A stretch of DNA of 17,561 nt from Pseudomonadales bacterium (GTDB lineage: Bacteria; Pseudomonadota; Gammaproteobacteria; Pseudomonadales; Azotimanducaceae): assembly GCA_022448765.1 (NCBI GenBank), contig JAKUTI010000027.1, positions 1 to 17,561 on the forward strand, written 5' to 3'. Both the position numbers and the translations under genes were made by a program. Below are positions 7,082 through 14,853 of this stretch, piece by piece; positions within the stretch are counted from its first letter, which is position 1, and the number at the start of each line of letters is the position of its first letter. The notes beneath the pieces were generated by a model. It was not told the origin of the DNA. It searched no databases and worked only from the letters and a program-made list of their open reading frames with translations.

Positions 7082-8958
7082 AGCTTCGCTGCCTCCGAAA
7101 TCGGCGTCGTCGAAATTTCACTGCCAAGATCACGTAGCAATCTCGCTTTACGTTCGCGATCTTCATCCTGATTACTCTGCACGGCAGCAAGATCAGCGTA
7201 ATAGCCACCGTGTGCGATCAGTTCGTCGTGTGTCCCAGACTCAACGAATCGCCCTTCGTCTATGACGAAAATGCGGTCGGCATGCCGCGCCGTCGATACG
7301 CGATGTGAAATTAACATGGTCGTTTTGCCACCACGCATGCGACGCAGTCCACGCAGAATCCGCTCCTCGGTTTCGGTGTCGACGCTCGAGAAACAGTCAT
7401 CGAGTAACAGCACCTTGGCATCTCGAACCATGCCGCGGGTAAGCGTTGCCCGTTGCTTTTGTCCTCCCGAGAGCGTCACGCCACGTTCTCCGACCATGGT
7501 GTCAAGCCCCTCGGCAAGTTGACGACGCAGTGGATCCGCGAAGGCGGCCGCTTCTGCCGCATCCCATATCAACGTGTCGTCACGACTCAGATCGTCGTAT
7601 GTCAGGTTGTCGCGAAGCGTCATGGAAAACAAGAAAGGATCCTGCGGAACAAGCGTGACGGCTTCTCGCAGCTGGTGTAGCGGAAAATCGTGAATATCGT
7701 GACCATCCAAAAATATCATCCCCGACGGAGTATCAACAAGACGGACGATGGCATTAAGTAAAGTCGATTTGCCGGAGCCAACACGCCCCATGAAGGCGAT
7801 GGTCTCCCCGGATTCAACCACGAGGCTAGCACCGTCAATCGTTGGTCTGGGTGAACCCGGATGGCTATAAACTAGGTCTCTAAACTCGATGCGGCCTAGC
7901 AAATCCGTGGGCACGGTCTCGGTCGACGCATCGTCCACTTCCGGCTCGTAATCGAGAACTTCGAAGATTCGTTCGGTTCCAGCCGCCGCAGCGGTGAACA
8001 TCGTGATCGACATTCCAATCATGCGTACCGGCCAGGCCACCATCATGAGGTACGAAAAGAACGCCATGAAGGTCCCGAGCGTAATGTCGCCTTGAAGTAC
8101 CAGTGCCCCACCATAAAACAACACGATTACGGTTGAGACGGTCGAAATAAATCCCATCACAACGTTCATTAGTGCTTGATACCGATTCACACGATAGACC
8201 GTCTGGGCATAATGAGTGCTCACGTCACGAAACCGATCAATCTCCTTCTCTTCTTGCGCCATCGCTTGGACGGTGCGAATGCCATTGAGATTTTCCTGCG
8301 TAAACGCAGTCACCGCGGCCATGGCCTCCTGTCGATCCATGTAATAGGGGAATAACGCTCGCGCCATACCAAACCCGGCAACCGCCACCAACGGCAATGG
8401 CAACACCACCCAAAACGTGAGCGATGGCGATAGCATGATCATGAAATAGAGCCCCGTGGCCAACGTAAATATCGTCGTAAGAATGGTGACCGCGCCGAAC
8501 GAGACCACCATCCGTACCATGCTTACGTCGTTAACGGCCCGTGACATAAGGTCTCCGGTACCGAATCGATTGAAGAAATGCGCCCCTTGGAATTGGACAT
8601 GGTTAAAAAGGCGTTTGCGTAGATCGTACGAGACACTGATCGAGAGCCGGCGCAACGCCCGTTGCGAAACCACGTAAATGAAGAACCGCGTGGCCACGAT
8701 CCCTAGTATTGCGAGCACCGGGATCAGTAAGTTTGGCTCGATGGCAGGATCGGCAAGACTGTCGATAGCGTCCTTCATGTAGAGCGGGACGAGCGCGTCG
8801 AGCAGGCGCGCGAGCAATAACCCGCTGATAGACGCCAACAAGACCCAGCCGAATCGACGGACATAGGGGACAAGACGTTTCAGGTGCGAGAGATGTTTGA
8901 ACGACGATCGCTCTCGGCGCGGACCGTCAACTCTTGCTGTGTTATCGTGGTATCTCAA
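7078..8958 (-). CDS. ABC exporter half-transporter, degenerate-site NBD subunit
   Basis: A 626-aa partner of the downstream exporter gene: six membrane helices (about residues 35-325), then an ATPase domain. Walker A GRVGSGKST is at 391-399, canonical signature LSGGQ at 496-500, Walker B LLLDD in which Asp521 replaces the catalytic Glu, and His552 in the H-loop. That substitution marks the non-hydrolysing site of heterodimeric exporters such as TM287/288, BmrC/D and LmrC/D. The start appears to be TTG at 8958, as no in-frame ATG lies near; AGGA is close upstream but spaced short, so the exact start is uncertain (a CTG or other codon within the first ~30 residues is possible). It is first in the two-gene exporter unit; the 80 bp upstream, up to the isomerase stop, would have to hold its promoter. 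Confidence 0.88.
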   Translation of the reverse strand: MRYHDNTARVDGPRRERSSFKHLSHLKRLVPYVRRFGWVLLASISGLLLARLLDALVPLYMKDAIDSLADPAIEPNLLIPVLAILGIVATRFFIYVVSQRALRRLSISVSYDLRKRLFNHVQFQGAHFFNRFGTGDLMSRAVNDVSMVRMVVSFGAVTILTTIFTLATGLYFMIMLSPSLTFWVVLPLPLVAVAGFGMARALFPYYMDRQEAMAAVTAFTQENLNGIRTVQAMAQEEKEIDRFRDVSTHYAQTVYRVNRYQALMNVVMGFISTVSTVIVLFYGGALVLQGDITLGTFMAFFSYLMMVAWPVRMIGMSITMFTAAAAGTERIFEVLDYEPEVDDASTETVPTDLLGRIEFRDLVYSHPGSPRPTIDGASLVVESGETIAFMGRVGSGKSTLLNAIVRLVDTPSGMIFLDGHDIHDFPLHQLREAVTLVPQDPFLFSMTLRDNLTYDDLSRDDTLIWDAAEAAAFADPLRRQLAEGLDTMVGERGVTLSGGQKQRATLTRGMVRDAKVLLLDDCFSSVDTETEERILRGLRRMRGGKTTMLISHRVSTARHADRIFVIDEGRFVESGTHDELIAHGGYYADLAAVQSNQDEDRERKARLLRDLGSEISTTPISEAAKL

Positions 8959-9038
8959 CCGTCCTATGTTACGCGATCACTCGCCCGACGGAAAATCCCC
9001 TGGACGGATTGGTCCGCTCCTAACCTTTCGGATCGACT

Positions 9039-10100
9039 CTATTCTTTTGTTAGACCAAGAACCCGTCGGTTCGTCTCGGCATCGAGTCCGGCGGAGGCGA
9101 AGTCATCGAATGCCTTATCCGTCACCCGAATAATATGGTCTTGGATAAACTGAGCGCCCTCGCGCGCACCATCCTCTTGGTGCTTTAAACAACACTCCCA
9201 TTCGAGAACAGCCCAACCGTCAAAGTCTAAAGCGGCAAATTTTGAAAAGATCGAGCGAAAATCCACTTGGCCATCACCTAATGAACGAAATCGGCCCGCA
9301 CGATCAAGCCAATCCTGATAACCGCCATACACGCCTTGTCGTCCACTCGGCGTGAACTCCGCGTCTTTGACGTGAAACATCTTGATGCGTTCGTGATAAA
9401 TATCAATGAACGATAGATAGTCCAATTGCTGCAGAACAAAATGGCTTGGGTCGTAGAGAATGTTGGCGCGAGGGTGGTCATCGACCTCCGACAGAAACCG
9501 TTCGAAGGTTACGCCGTCGTGAAGGTCTTCCCCCGGGTGTATCTCGTAACAGCAATCGACCCCGTATTCATCGAATACGTCGAGTATCGGACGCCAACGC
9601 CGCGCCAGTTCTTGGAATCCTTCATCAACCAGGCCGGCGGGCCGTTGCGGCCAGGGGTAAATCATCGGCCACAGAAACGCGCCGGAAAACGTAACGTGCG
9701 ATTTTAGGCCTAAATTGTGACTCGCTTGAGCCGCAAGCTTGACCTGTTCGATTGCCCATTCCGTCCGAGCCGCGGGATTACCATGAAGAGACGCAGGCGC
9801 GAATCCGTCAAACAACGTGTCGTACGCCGGATGAACCGCTACCAGTTGGCCTTCCAGATGTGTCGACAATTCAGTAATTTCAACACCCTGCGACTTCACG
9901 ATCCCATTTAACTCATCACAATAGGTCTGACTTTCCGCTGCTCGTTCAACGTCAACGAACGCAGGATTACCTATAGGTACCTGAAGCCCAAGGAACCCCA
10001 GATCGGCCGCCCATTTTGCCATCGACTCAAGACTATCGAACGGCTCGTTATCCGCCATAAATTGAGCCAGAAAAATCGCCGGTCCTTTTAATGTTTTCAC
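9039..10100 (-). CDS. Sugar phosphate isomerase/epimerase family TIM-barrel protein (353 aa)
   Basis: A member of the xylose-isomerase-like/AP-endonuclease-2 TIM-barrel superfamily (IolE, IolI, YcjR and keto-sugar epimerase relatives). Metal and catalytic residues are visible as YEIHPGED (Glu186, His188), YDPSHF (Asp217, His220), FHVKDAEF (His243, Asp246) and LEWE (Glu300/Glu302). At 353 aa it is longer than the ~270-residue norm; the insertion after Asp246 (about 250-275) forms an additional loop. It starts at GTG 10100 with a good AGAGGGG six bases upstream, and the Gfo/Idh stop lies 14 bp before it, so the two are an operon. It is probably cytosolic and acts on the keto product or substrate of the oxidoreductase. 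Epimerase, isomerase, dehydratase or lyase chemistry are all possible in this fold. Confidence 0.87.
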   Translation of the reverse strand: MKTLKGPAIFLAQFMADNEPFDSLESMAKWAADLGFLGLQVPIGNPAFVDVERAAESQTYCDELNGIVKSQGVEITELSTHLEGQLVAVHPAYDTLFDGFAPASLHGNPAARTEWAIEQVKLAAQASHNLGLKSHVTFSGAFLWPMIYPWPQRPAGLVDEGFQELARRWRPILDVFDEYGVDCCYEIHPGEDLHDGVTFERFLSEVDDHPRANILYDPSHFVLQQLDYLSFIDIYHERIKMFHVKDAEFTPSGRQGVYGGYQDWLDRAGRFRSLGDGQVDFRSIFSKFAALDFDGWAVLEWECCLKHQEDGAREGAQFIQDHIIRVTDKAFDDFASAGLDAETNRRVLGLTKE

Positions 10101-10114
10101 GCGTTACCCCTCTT

Positions 10115-11278
10115 CTAACTGCTCAACGGGAAATCGGTCCAAACGCCCCCGCGTTTAGAACTATCTACCACCGCATCGATAAAAGCCATTCCCCGAACAC
10201 CATCGTCAATTGTCGGGAAATCGAGTTCCTCGGGCGTCGGATCACGCCCCACCAGCCGCGCCTCAAGCACAGCCGCGAAATTACGGTAGAGCAACGCAAA
10301 CGCTTCCAAAAAGCCTTCCGGGTGACCTGCCGGAAGTCGTGTCGCCGCGGTCGCAGCCTCGCTCACTCCTGGCCCGCCGGTACGTCTGACCTCGAACGGG
10401 CGGTCGGGCCATCGGACGATCAGTGAATTGGGTTCCATTTGCCCCCACTCGAGACTAGCGCGCTCTCCATATACCCGCAGTTTCAGACCGTTTTCCTCAC
10501 CAACCGCAATTTGACTAGCGAGCAACACACCACGTGCCCCGTTGGAAAATCGCAACAACACATTACCGTCATCCTCGAGTAAACGTCCCGGAACAAACGT
10601 TGTTAAGTCCGCACAAAGTGAATCGATCTCAAGTCCGGTGACGTATTCGAGTAGATTTTCGCCATGTGTACCGATGTCCCCCATGCAGCCAGCTGAGCCC
10701 GAGAATTTCGGATCGGTACGCCAAATCGCCTGTTTGTTGCCTTGCGTTTCGAGTGGTTCCGAAAGCCAGCCCTGAATATACTCAACCACCACTCGCCGTA
10801 TCGATCCCAATGCCCCTGTCTTAACGAGTTGACGTGCCTCCTTAACCATCGGGTATCCGGTGTAATTGTGCGTAACGCCGAACAGAAGATTCTTCTGGGT
10901 CGCCAGCGTACGTAGCGTCTTGGCTTCCGCCAGATCGAACGTCACCGGCTTGTCGGACATAACGTGAAACCCCGTCTGTAGCGACAACTCGGCAACCGGA
11001 AAATGCAAATGGTTTGGCGTCGCAATCACGACAAAATGCATACGTTTTTCCGCCGGGAGCTTTGACTCTTCCGCCATCATTTCATTGAACGTTCCGTAGC
11101 TTCGGTCCAACGGGAGGCCATAGAGTTCTTGCCCAAAACGCTTCGATCGCGACGGATCGCTCGAAAAAGCACCGCAAACAAGTTCGATGCGTCCATCGAG
11201 TTCCGCCGCCATTCGATGCACGGCACCGATGAAAGCGCCATCACCGCCACCGACAAGCCCCATTCGTATACGCGTCAT
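10115..11278 (-). CDS. Gfo/Idh/MocA family oxidoreductase
   Basis: A 387-aa NAD(P)-dependent sugar or cyclitol dehydrogenase of the Gfo/Idh/MocA family. The Rossmann glycines lie in GLVGGGDGAFIG (residues 7-18). VIATPNHLH (84-92) is the dinucleotide-proximal strand, and the family's catalytic EKP-type motif appears as SDKP (Lys110). The substrate-side acid and His are in GDIGTHGENL (Asp201, His205). Length is typical, with no signal sequence. The ATG at 11278 has an excellent AGGGAGG nine bases upstream (11288-11294 on the plus strand). It is the first gene of the leftward arm of a divergent pair; the partner isomerase follows after 14 bp. Members commonly oxidise C1 or C3 hydroxyls of glycosides, or the hydroxyls of inositols; the substrate here is not known. 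Confidence 0.9.
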   Translation of the reverse strand: MTRIRMGLVGGGDGAFIGAVHRMAAELDGRIELVCGAFSSDPSRSKRFGQELYGLPLDRSYGTFNEMMAEESKLPAEKRMHFVVIATPNHLHFPVAELSLQTGFHVMSDKPVTFDLAEAKTLRTLATQKNLLFGVTHNYTGYPMVKEARQLVKTGALGSIRRVVVEYIQGWLSEPLETQGNKQAIWRTDPKFSGSAGCMGDIGTHGENLLEYVTGLEIDSLCADLTTFVPGRLLEDDGNVLLRFSNGARGVLLASQIAVGEENGLKLRVYGERASLEWGQMEPNSLIVRWPDRPFEVRRTGGPGVSEAATAATRLPAGHPEGFLEAFALLYRNFAAVLEARLVGRDPTPEELDFPTIDDGVRGMAFIDAVVDSSKRGGVWTDFPLSS

Positions 11279-11436
11279 CTGAAGTAACCTCCCTTTCTTG
11301 GATTGAACGTTGATCCAGGTAATATCGTCAAGTTCGCGAGGAAAAAATGCCCGCGATCTATGCCAGTCGTTCGAAGACGATGCATCTGGTTATACAATTG
11401 TCAGTAACTCTTGCACTCGCACAATTGAGGCACAAC
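11279..11436. promoter_or_regulatory. Divergent promoter region of the sugar module
   Basis: About 158 bp separate the Gfo/Idh start from the favoured start of the rightward isomerase. It contains the two ribosome-binding sites (AGGGAGG leftward, TTGAGG rightward). The heptamer ACAATTG occurs twice, at 11394-11400 (within the perfect 8-bp palindrome ACAATTGT) and 11421-11427, 27 bp apart. TACAAT at 11393-11398 could serve as a rightward -10, though the matching -35 (TTCGAA) is poor. On the minus strand TTGACG lies near 11325-11330 without a clear -10. The repeated ACAATTG boxes could be regulator sites; no regulator gene is in the window. Confidence 0.35.
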
Positions 11437-12192
11437 ATGAAACCGATTTCAGTCCAACTTTACTCGTTACGTGATGCGTCTAGCGACAATTTCGACGCCG
11501 TGCTAACACGACTCGCCAATATCGGGTATTGCGGGGTGGAACCATTCAACCTATTCGGCAAATCACCCGTGGAATTCAAACAACAGGTTGAGGATCTGGG
11601 GATGACGATTTCTTCGACGCACTACCCATGGGCGAACCGGTCCGAGATCAACGAAGTCATCGACACGGTCAGCGCTTTGGGTCTTTCAAGAGCCGCCGGG
11701 GGCTTTGGTCCAGACGATTTTGCGGATCGTAGCGCCATCGAGCGGACCGTCGACACCGTAAACGATCTGACGGACAAGCTAGGTCATGCCGGACTCGAAC
11801 TCTTTCTCCATAACCATTGGTGGGAATTTGTAGAACACGACGGTGAGAAGGGTTATCACATTCTTCAGGAAAAATGCCCCGATGTCCTTTTTGAGGTCGA
11901 CACCTACTGGGCTGCAAACTTCGGCGATTCCGATCCCGTATCCGAAGTGGAAAGAATCCGAAGCCGGGCTCCTCTTCTCCACATCAAAGACGGCCCGCTA
12001 ACCCAAGGCGAATCGCACGTCGCCGTTGGCGACGGCCGTATGGATATCCGGGCAATTATCGACGCTGCCGATGAGGAGGTCCTTGAGTGGATCGTCGTCG
12101 AGCTTGACGACTGCGATACCGACATGATGACGGCCGTCCAACAAAGTTACAGCTACCTCACCAACAACAATCTCGCGGCGGGAAATCAATGA
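11437..12192 (+). CDS. Sugar phosphate isomerase/epimerase family TIM-barrel protein (251 aa)
   Basis: A second, shorter xylose-isomerase-like TIM-barrel protein. It opens MKPISVQLYSLRD, the standard first strand of the family, with His62 (SSTHYPW), His125/His127 (FLHNHWWE), Glu153 and Asp155 (FEVDTYW), His182/Asp185 (LHIKDGP) and Glu222 (VVELDD) in the places expected for metal and catalytic residues. The ATG at 11437 is preferred: TTGAGG lies six bases upstream and homologous sequence starts there. An alternative ATG at 11347 also has a GAGGA four bases upstream. It would add 30 residues with a Lys followed by a hydrophobic stretch (LVIQLSVTLALAQL), weakly like a signal peptide; the cytosolic partner makes this less likely. 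Its stop overlaps the aminotransferase start (ATGA), so the two are cotranslated. Confidence 0.85.
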   Translation: MKPISVQLYSLRDASSDNFDAVLTRLANIGYCGVEPFNLFGKSPVEFKQQVEDLGMTISSTHYPWANRSEINEVIDTVSALGLSRAAGGFGPDDFADRSAIERTVDTVNDLTDKLGHAGLELFLHNHWWEFVEHDGEKGYHILQEKCPDVLFEVDTYWAANFGDSDPVSEVERIRSRAPLLHIKDGPLTQGESHVAVGDGRMDIRAIIDAADEEVLEWIVVELDDCDTDMMTAVQQSYSYLTNNNLAAGNQ

Positions 12193-13337
12193 CACGAAGC
12201 TTCGACTTTGCGGTTGGTCGCACCAACCCAGAAACGTTCCCGGTCGACAAGATGCAGCGCGCGGCGCATGCCGCTATTGAGCGTGAGTCCGAGGCGCTCA
12301 CTAATTACCCAGGCCGGTTAGGCCATCCGGGATTACGCGCCATCATGGCAGCGAGAGAATCCGAACGCGAAGGCGTGCCCGTAGATCCCGACGCCATCGC
12401 TCTTATGAACGGTTCAATGCAAGCCGTCACCCTCACTGCAGAAGCCTTGACCGTACCTGGCGACACCGTCATTTGCGAAGAATTCACGTACTCCGGAACC
12501 ATTGGCGCTTATCGCAGCCTGGGGATCGAGATGGTTGGATTACCCCTCGACAACGACGGTATGCGTGTCGATCTTTTGGAGACCACCCTCGATCGCCTGG
12601 GCGCTACGCGCAAACCAAAATTTATCTACGCGTTGACAACCTACCAAAACCCGAGCGGGACCGTGATGTCGAATGCGCGACGCAAACAGCTGATAAGCAT
12701 TGCGGAAAATCACGACATTCCGATCGTTGAAGACAACTGTTACGGGGATGTTCACTTCGATGGTGTCAAACCGCCCGCACTCTATGCTCTATCCGATTAC
12801 GCAAAAATCATCTATTTATGCTCGCTCTCAAAGATTCTGGCGCCCGGTCTAAGGCTCGGGTACCTACTCGCGAGACCGCCCTTGTTCGATCAAATTCTCG
12901 ACCGACGCCACGATGCCGGCGGCAATTATTTGGCAGCAGCTATCGTTGCAGAGCTTTACCGAGACGGGGTCTGGCCATTAACAGATCACTTCAACGAATC
13001 GCTTTGCGTCAAGAAAAATCTAGTCGTCGATGGGTTGGCCAACGAACTCGACGACCTTTGTGCCTGGTCGAACCCGGCCGGAGGGCTGTTCGTGTGGTTA
13101 CGCTATCCCGAAGATGTTGACCAGAAAAAACTCGCCGAGCTTGCCGCGGCGCGCAACGTACACTTTGCCCCGGGCGCTAATTTCCACATAAATAACGAAG
13201 ACCGTCCTTACCTTCGATTGGCCTTCGGACACGTTCCGGATGAAGACATTCGGGACGGTATTCCTATACTTGCCCAATGCATTCGAGAGGCGCGAACAAG
13301 CAACGCTCCCAAGGAATTCGATGGTCTCTACGAATGA
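12189..13337 (+). CDS. PLP-dependent aminotransferase, class I/II (fold type I)
   Basis: A 382-aa aminotransferase of the class I/II group, closest in style to the LysN/2-aminoadipate and MocR-C-terminal-domain type, without a DNA-binding domain. Visible cofactor residues: NYPGRLGHPGLR near the N-terminus, Asn154 in QNPSG, Asp182 and Tyr185 (VEDNCYGDV), the Schiff-base Lys215 in CSLSKILAPGLRLG, and Arg343 in YLRLAFG, which should bind the substrate carboxylate. It starts at ATG 12189, overlapping the isomerase stop by four bases (ATGA), with GGGAAA just upstream as a weak ribosome-binding site. Its pairing with a sugar isomerase could mean amination of a keto sugar-derived acid, but the conserved carboxylate-binding Arg points to an amino/keto acid substrate. 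Substrate unassigned. Confidence 0.88.
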   Translation: MTRSFDFAVGRTNPETFPVDKMQRAAHAAIERESEALTNYPGRLGHPGLRAIMAARESEREGVPVDPDAIALMNGSMQAVTLTAEALTVPGDTVICEEFTYSGTIGAYRSLGIEMVGLPLDNDGMRVDLLETTLDRLGATRKPKFIYALTTYQNPSGTVMSNARRKQLISIAENHDIPIVEDNCYGDVHFDGVKPPALYALSDYAKIIYLCSLSKILAPGLRLGYLLARPPLFDQILDRRHDAGGNYLAAAIVAELYRDGVWPLTDHFNESLCVKKNLVVDGLANELDDLCAWSNPAGGLFVWLRYPEDVDQKKLAELAAARNVHFAPGANFHINNEDRPYLRLAFGHVPDEDIRDGIPILAQCIREARTSNAPKEFDGLYE

Positions 13338-13358
13338 ACTAGAACGTACGCTCGTCCG

Positions 13359-13895
13359 TCAATAGCCGTCCTCAGGATCTTCGGTCAGGTCCTCCTCTTG
13401 AGGCTCTTCCCAAGCGACCATTTCACCAACAAGATCCCAAGTGGCGCCTTCGCGGTGCAAGAAAACAAAAAACGCCCTTTCCTCCCGGGCAAAGACTTCG
13501 ACACAAACCAACGCATCATTTTTTGTCATGCCGACACGAGATATAGAGACCACCGGATTTCGAAGCTGTAAATACACGCTTCGAGGTGAGTCGCCCGCTG
13601 ATATCACCCGATCCCCAAATTCTGATAGGTCAAACGCTATCGCCTGTTGGTCGTTCGCGTTGAGAAACGCATCGAAAAGGACCAGGGGTATCGCCAGACC
13701 GGACTTTCCGTCGGTACGACAATCCGACGGGCGACTCATGATGGACAATTCGCCCATCGGAAGAACGAAGCCGGTCAACAACTTACGCATGATGTCGCGC
13801 TCAACCGGCGGGCTTTGGGGTGAGCATCCGACGGTGAGGATGCAAAAGGCCAAACCGATTAGGTTTCCCAAGCCGACCAAGTTCGAGTCCGTCAC
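13359..13895 (-). CDS. Putative lipoprotein of unknown family
   Basis: A 178-aa protein that I do not recognise. The N-terminus has a hydrophobic stretch (residues ~6-23, LVGLGNLIGLAFCILTVG) ending in a lipobox-like TVGC, so Cys24 may be lipidated and the protein anchored to a membrane. The n-region lacks the usual Lys/Arg. The middle has mixed strand-like segments (SVYLQLRNPVVSI, ALVCVEVFAREERAFFVFL) and the C-terminal ~20 residues are strongly acidic. The start is uncertain: GTG at 13895 has no visible ribosome-binding site, and TTG codons at residues 6 and 9 are alternatives. It follows the desaturase stop by only two codons and in the same frame (TAG CGA CGC GTG), so it is very probably cotranscribed and possibly dependent on translational reinitiation or readthrough. 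It converges on the aminotransferase with a 21-bp gap. Confidence 0.62.
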   Translation of the reverse strand: MTDSNLVGLGNLIGLAFCILTVGCSPQSPPVERDIMRKLLTGFVLPMGELSIMSRPSDCRTDGKSGLAIPLVLFDAFLNANDQQAIAFDLSEFGDRVISAGDSPRSVYLQLRNPVVSISRVGMTKNDALVCVEVFAREERAFFVFLHREGATWDLVGEMVAWEEPQEEDLTEDPEDGY

Positions 13896-13901
13896 GCGTC
13901 G

Positions 13902-14828
13902 CTAGACTGGTGCCGTTGCCAGTCGAAGCACGTGGATATAACTTGGTTGCAGATCCATCTCTGGCTCGTGACCACCCTCCACCAATAGACGATGTGCCCG
14001 ACGAAGCCGATAGCACGGGCAAGAAACCAACAAATGGTGTTCAAGATGATAATTCACCCAATAAGGGGCTATAAATATTCGTTCAATCCAACTCGCGCGG
14101 GTGGTGCGCGTGTTGCGTAATCGATCGTCGTTATCGACCACGCACGCGTGCTCGCCGATGTTTCGTAATCTCGAGATGAATAAAAACCAAGTCATCGCCG
14201 GCAGAACCCACAGCAAAACGTACAGATACCAGCGCCCATAAACGGAAAATCCGGTTAAAAACGCAACGTTAATAAGAAGATTTGGCCCCAGCCGGTAGGC
14301 TCCCCTTTTCAAGCGCAAAGGTATCGGTCCTCCGATCGGTCGGAACGCAGAAATGATCGTTTCTCTTCGTTGCTTCCATCCCGTCTGACCCGAAAGGTCA
14401 CGCCATACTTTCCGCCGAAGACTCGCCTTCGTGATCGGGAACGGCGCAGACAAAACAAGGTCTGGGTCGTCCTCTTGTTGAGTATGTTTGTGGTGCTCAA
14501 GATGCGATTTTCGATAACCGTACACCGATGCTCCCAAGAGCGGTCTATTGAGTACCCATTCGGCAATCCAATCGTTTAGAGCTCGATTCGAATACAGCAA
14601 ATGATGAGCGCCTTCGTGATTAAGTACGGTTAAACCCAATTGCCGAGTTCCCACGATCAACACGCCGACGGTAATGACCGCAGGATTTGTCCATACAGCG
14701 CACACCGCCCACGTGATGAAGATAACGCCCCAGCAATGCAACAAGAGCCAGGTCGCATGCCAAGGAGAACGTTTCCTTAATGCCCGTATTTGCTCTCGAG
14801 AGAAATAATCCGTTGGTTTTTGTCTCAA
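13902..14828 (-). CDS. Membrane fatty-acid desaturase family (three His boxes)
   Basis: A 308-aa membrane di-iron desaturase/hydroxylase of the FA_desaturase family. The three histidine boxes are all present: HEGAHH (71-76), HLEHH (109-113) and HLEHH (261-265), plus an EHA motif at 225-227 and several membrane helices (about 25-68, 185-220). It would act in the cytoplasmic membrane on acyl chains or a similar lipid or carotenoid. The frame is open much further upstream (to 15116), but that part lies inside the CoA-transferase coding region and reads as out-of-frame shadow. I chose TTG 14828: ATAGGTG lies five bases before it and it falls just after the CoA-transferase stop (14854). An ATG at 14921 would overlap the CoA-transferase by 68 bases. 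The start is therefore moderately certain, the family firmly so. Confidence 0.87.
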   Translation of the reverse strand: MRQKPTDYFSREQIRALRKRSPWHATWLLLHCWGVIFITWAVCAVWTNPAVITVGVLIVGTRQLGLTVLNHEGAHHLLYSNRALNDWIAEWVLNRPLLGASVYGYRKSHLEHHKHTQQEDDPDLVLSAPFPITKASLRRKVWRDLSGQTGWKQRRETIISAFRPIGGPIPLRLKRGAYRLGPNLLINVAFLTGFSVYGRWYLYVLLWVLPAMTWFLFISRLRNIGEHACVVDNDDRLRNTRTTRASWIERIFIAPYWVNYHLEHHLLVSCPCYRLRRAHRLLVEGGHEPEMDLQPSYIHVLRLATAPV

Positions 14829-14853
14829 CGTCGCACCTATGTCGAACGAGTCG

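Noticed and set aside
13441..13905. 154-codon plus-strand open frame opposite the putative lipoprotein
   Set aside because: Arg/Ser/Lys-rich, no motif, no ribosome-binding site; the minus-strand frame has a hydrophobic leader, a lipobox and operon context.
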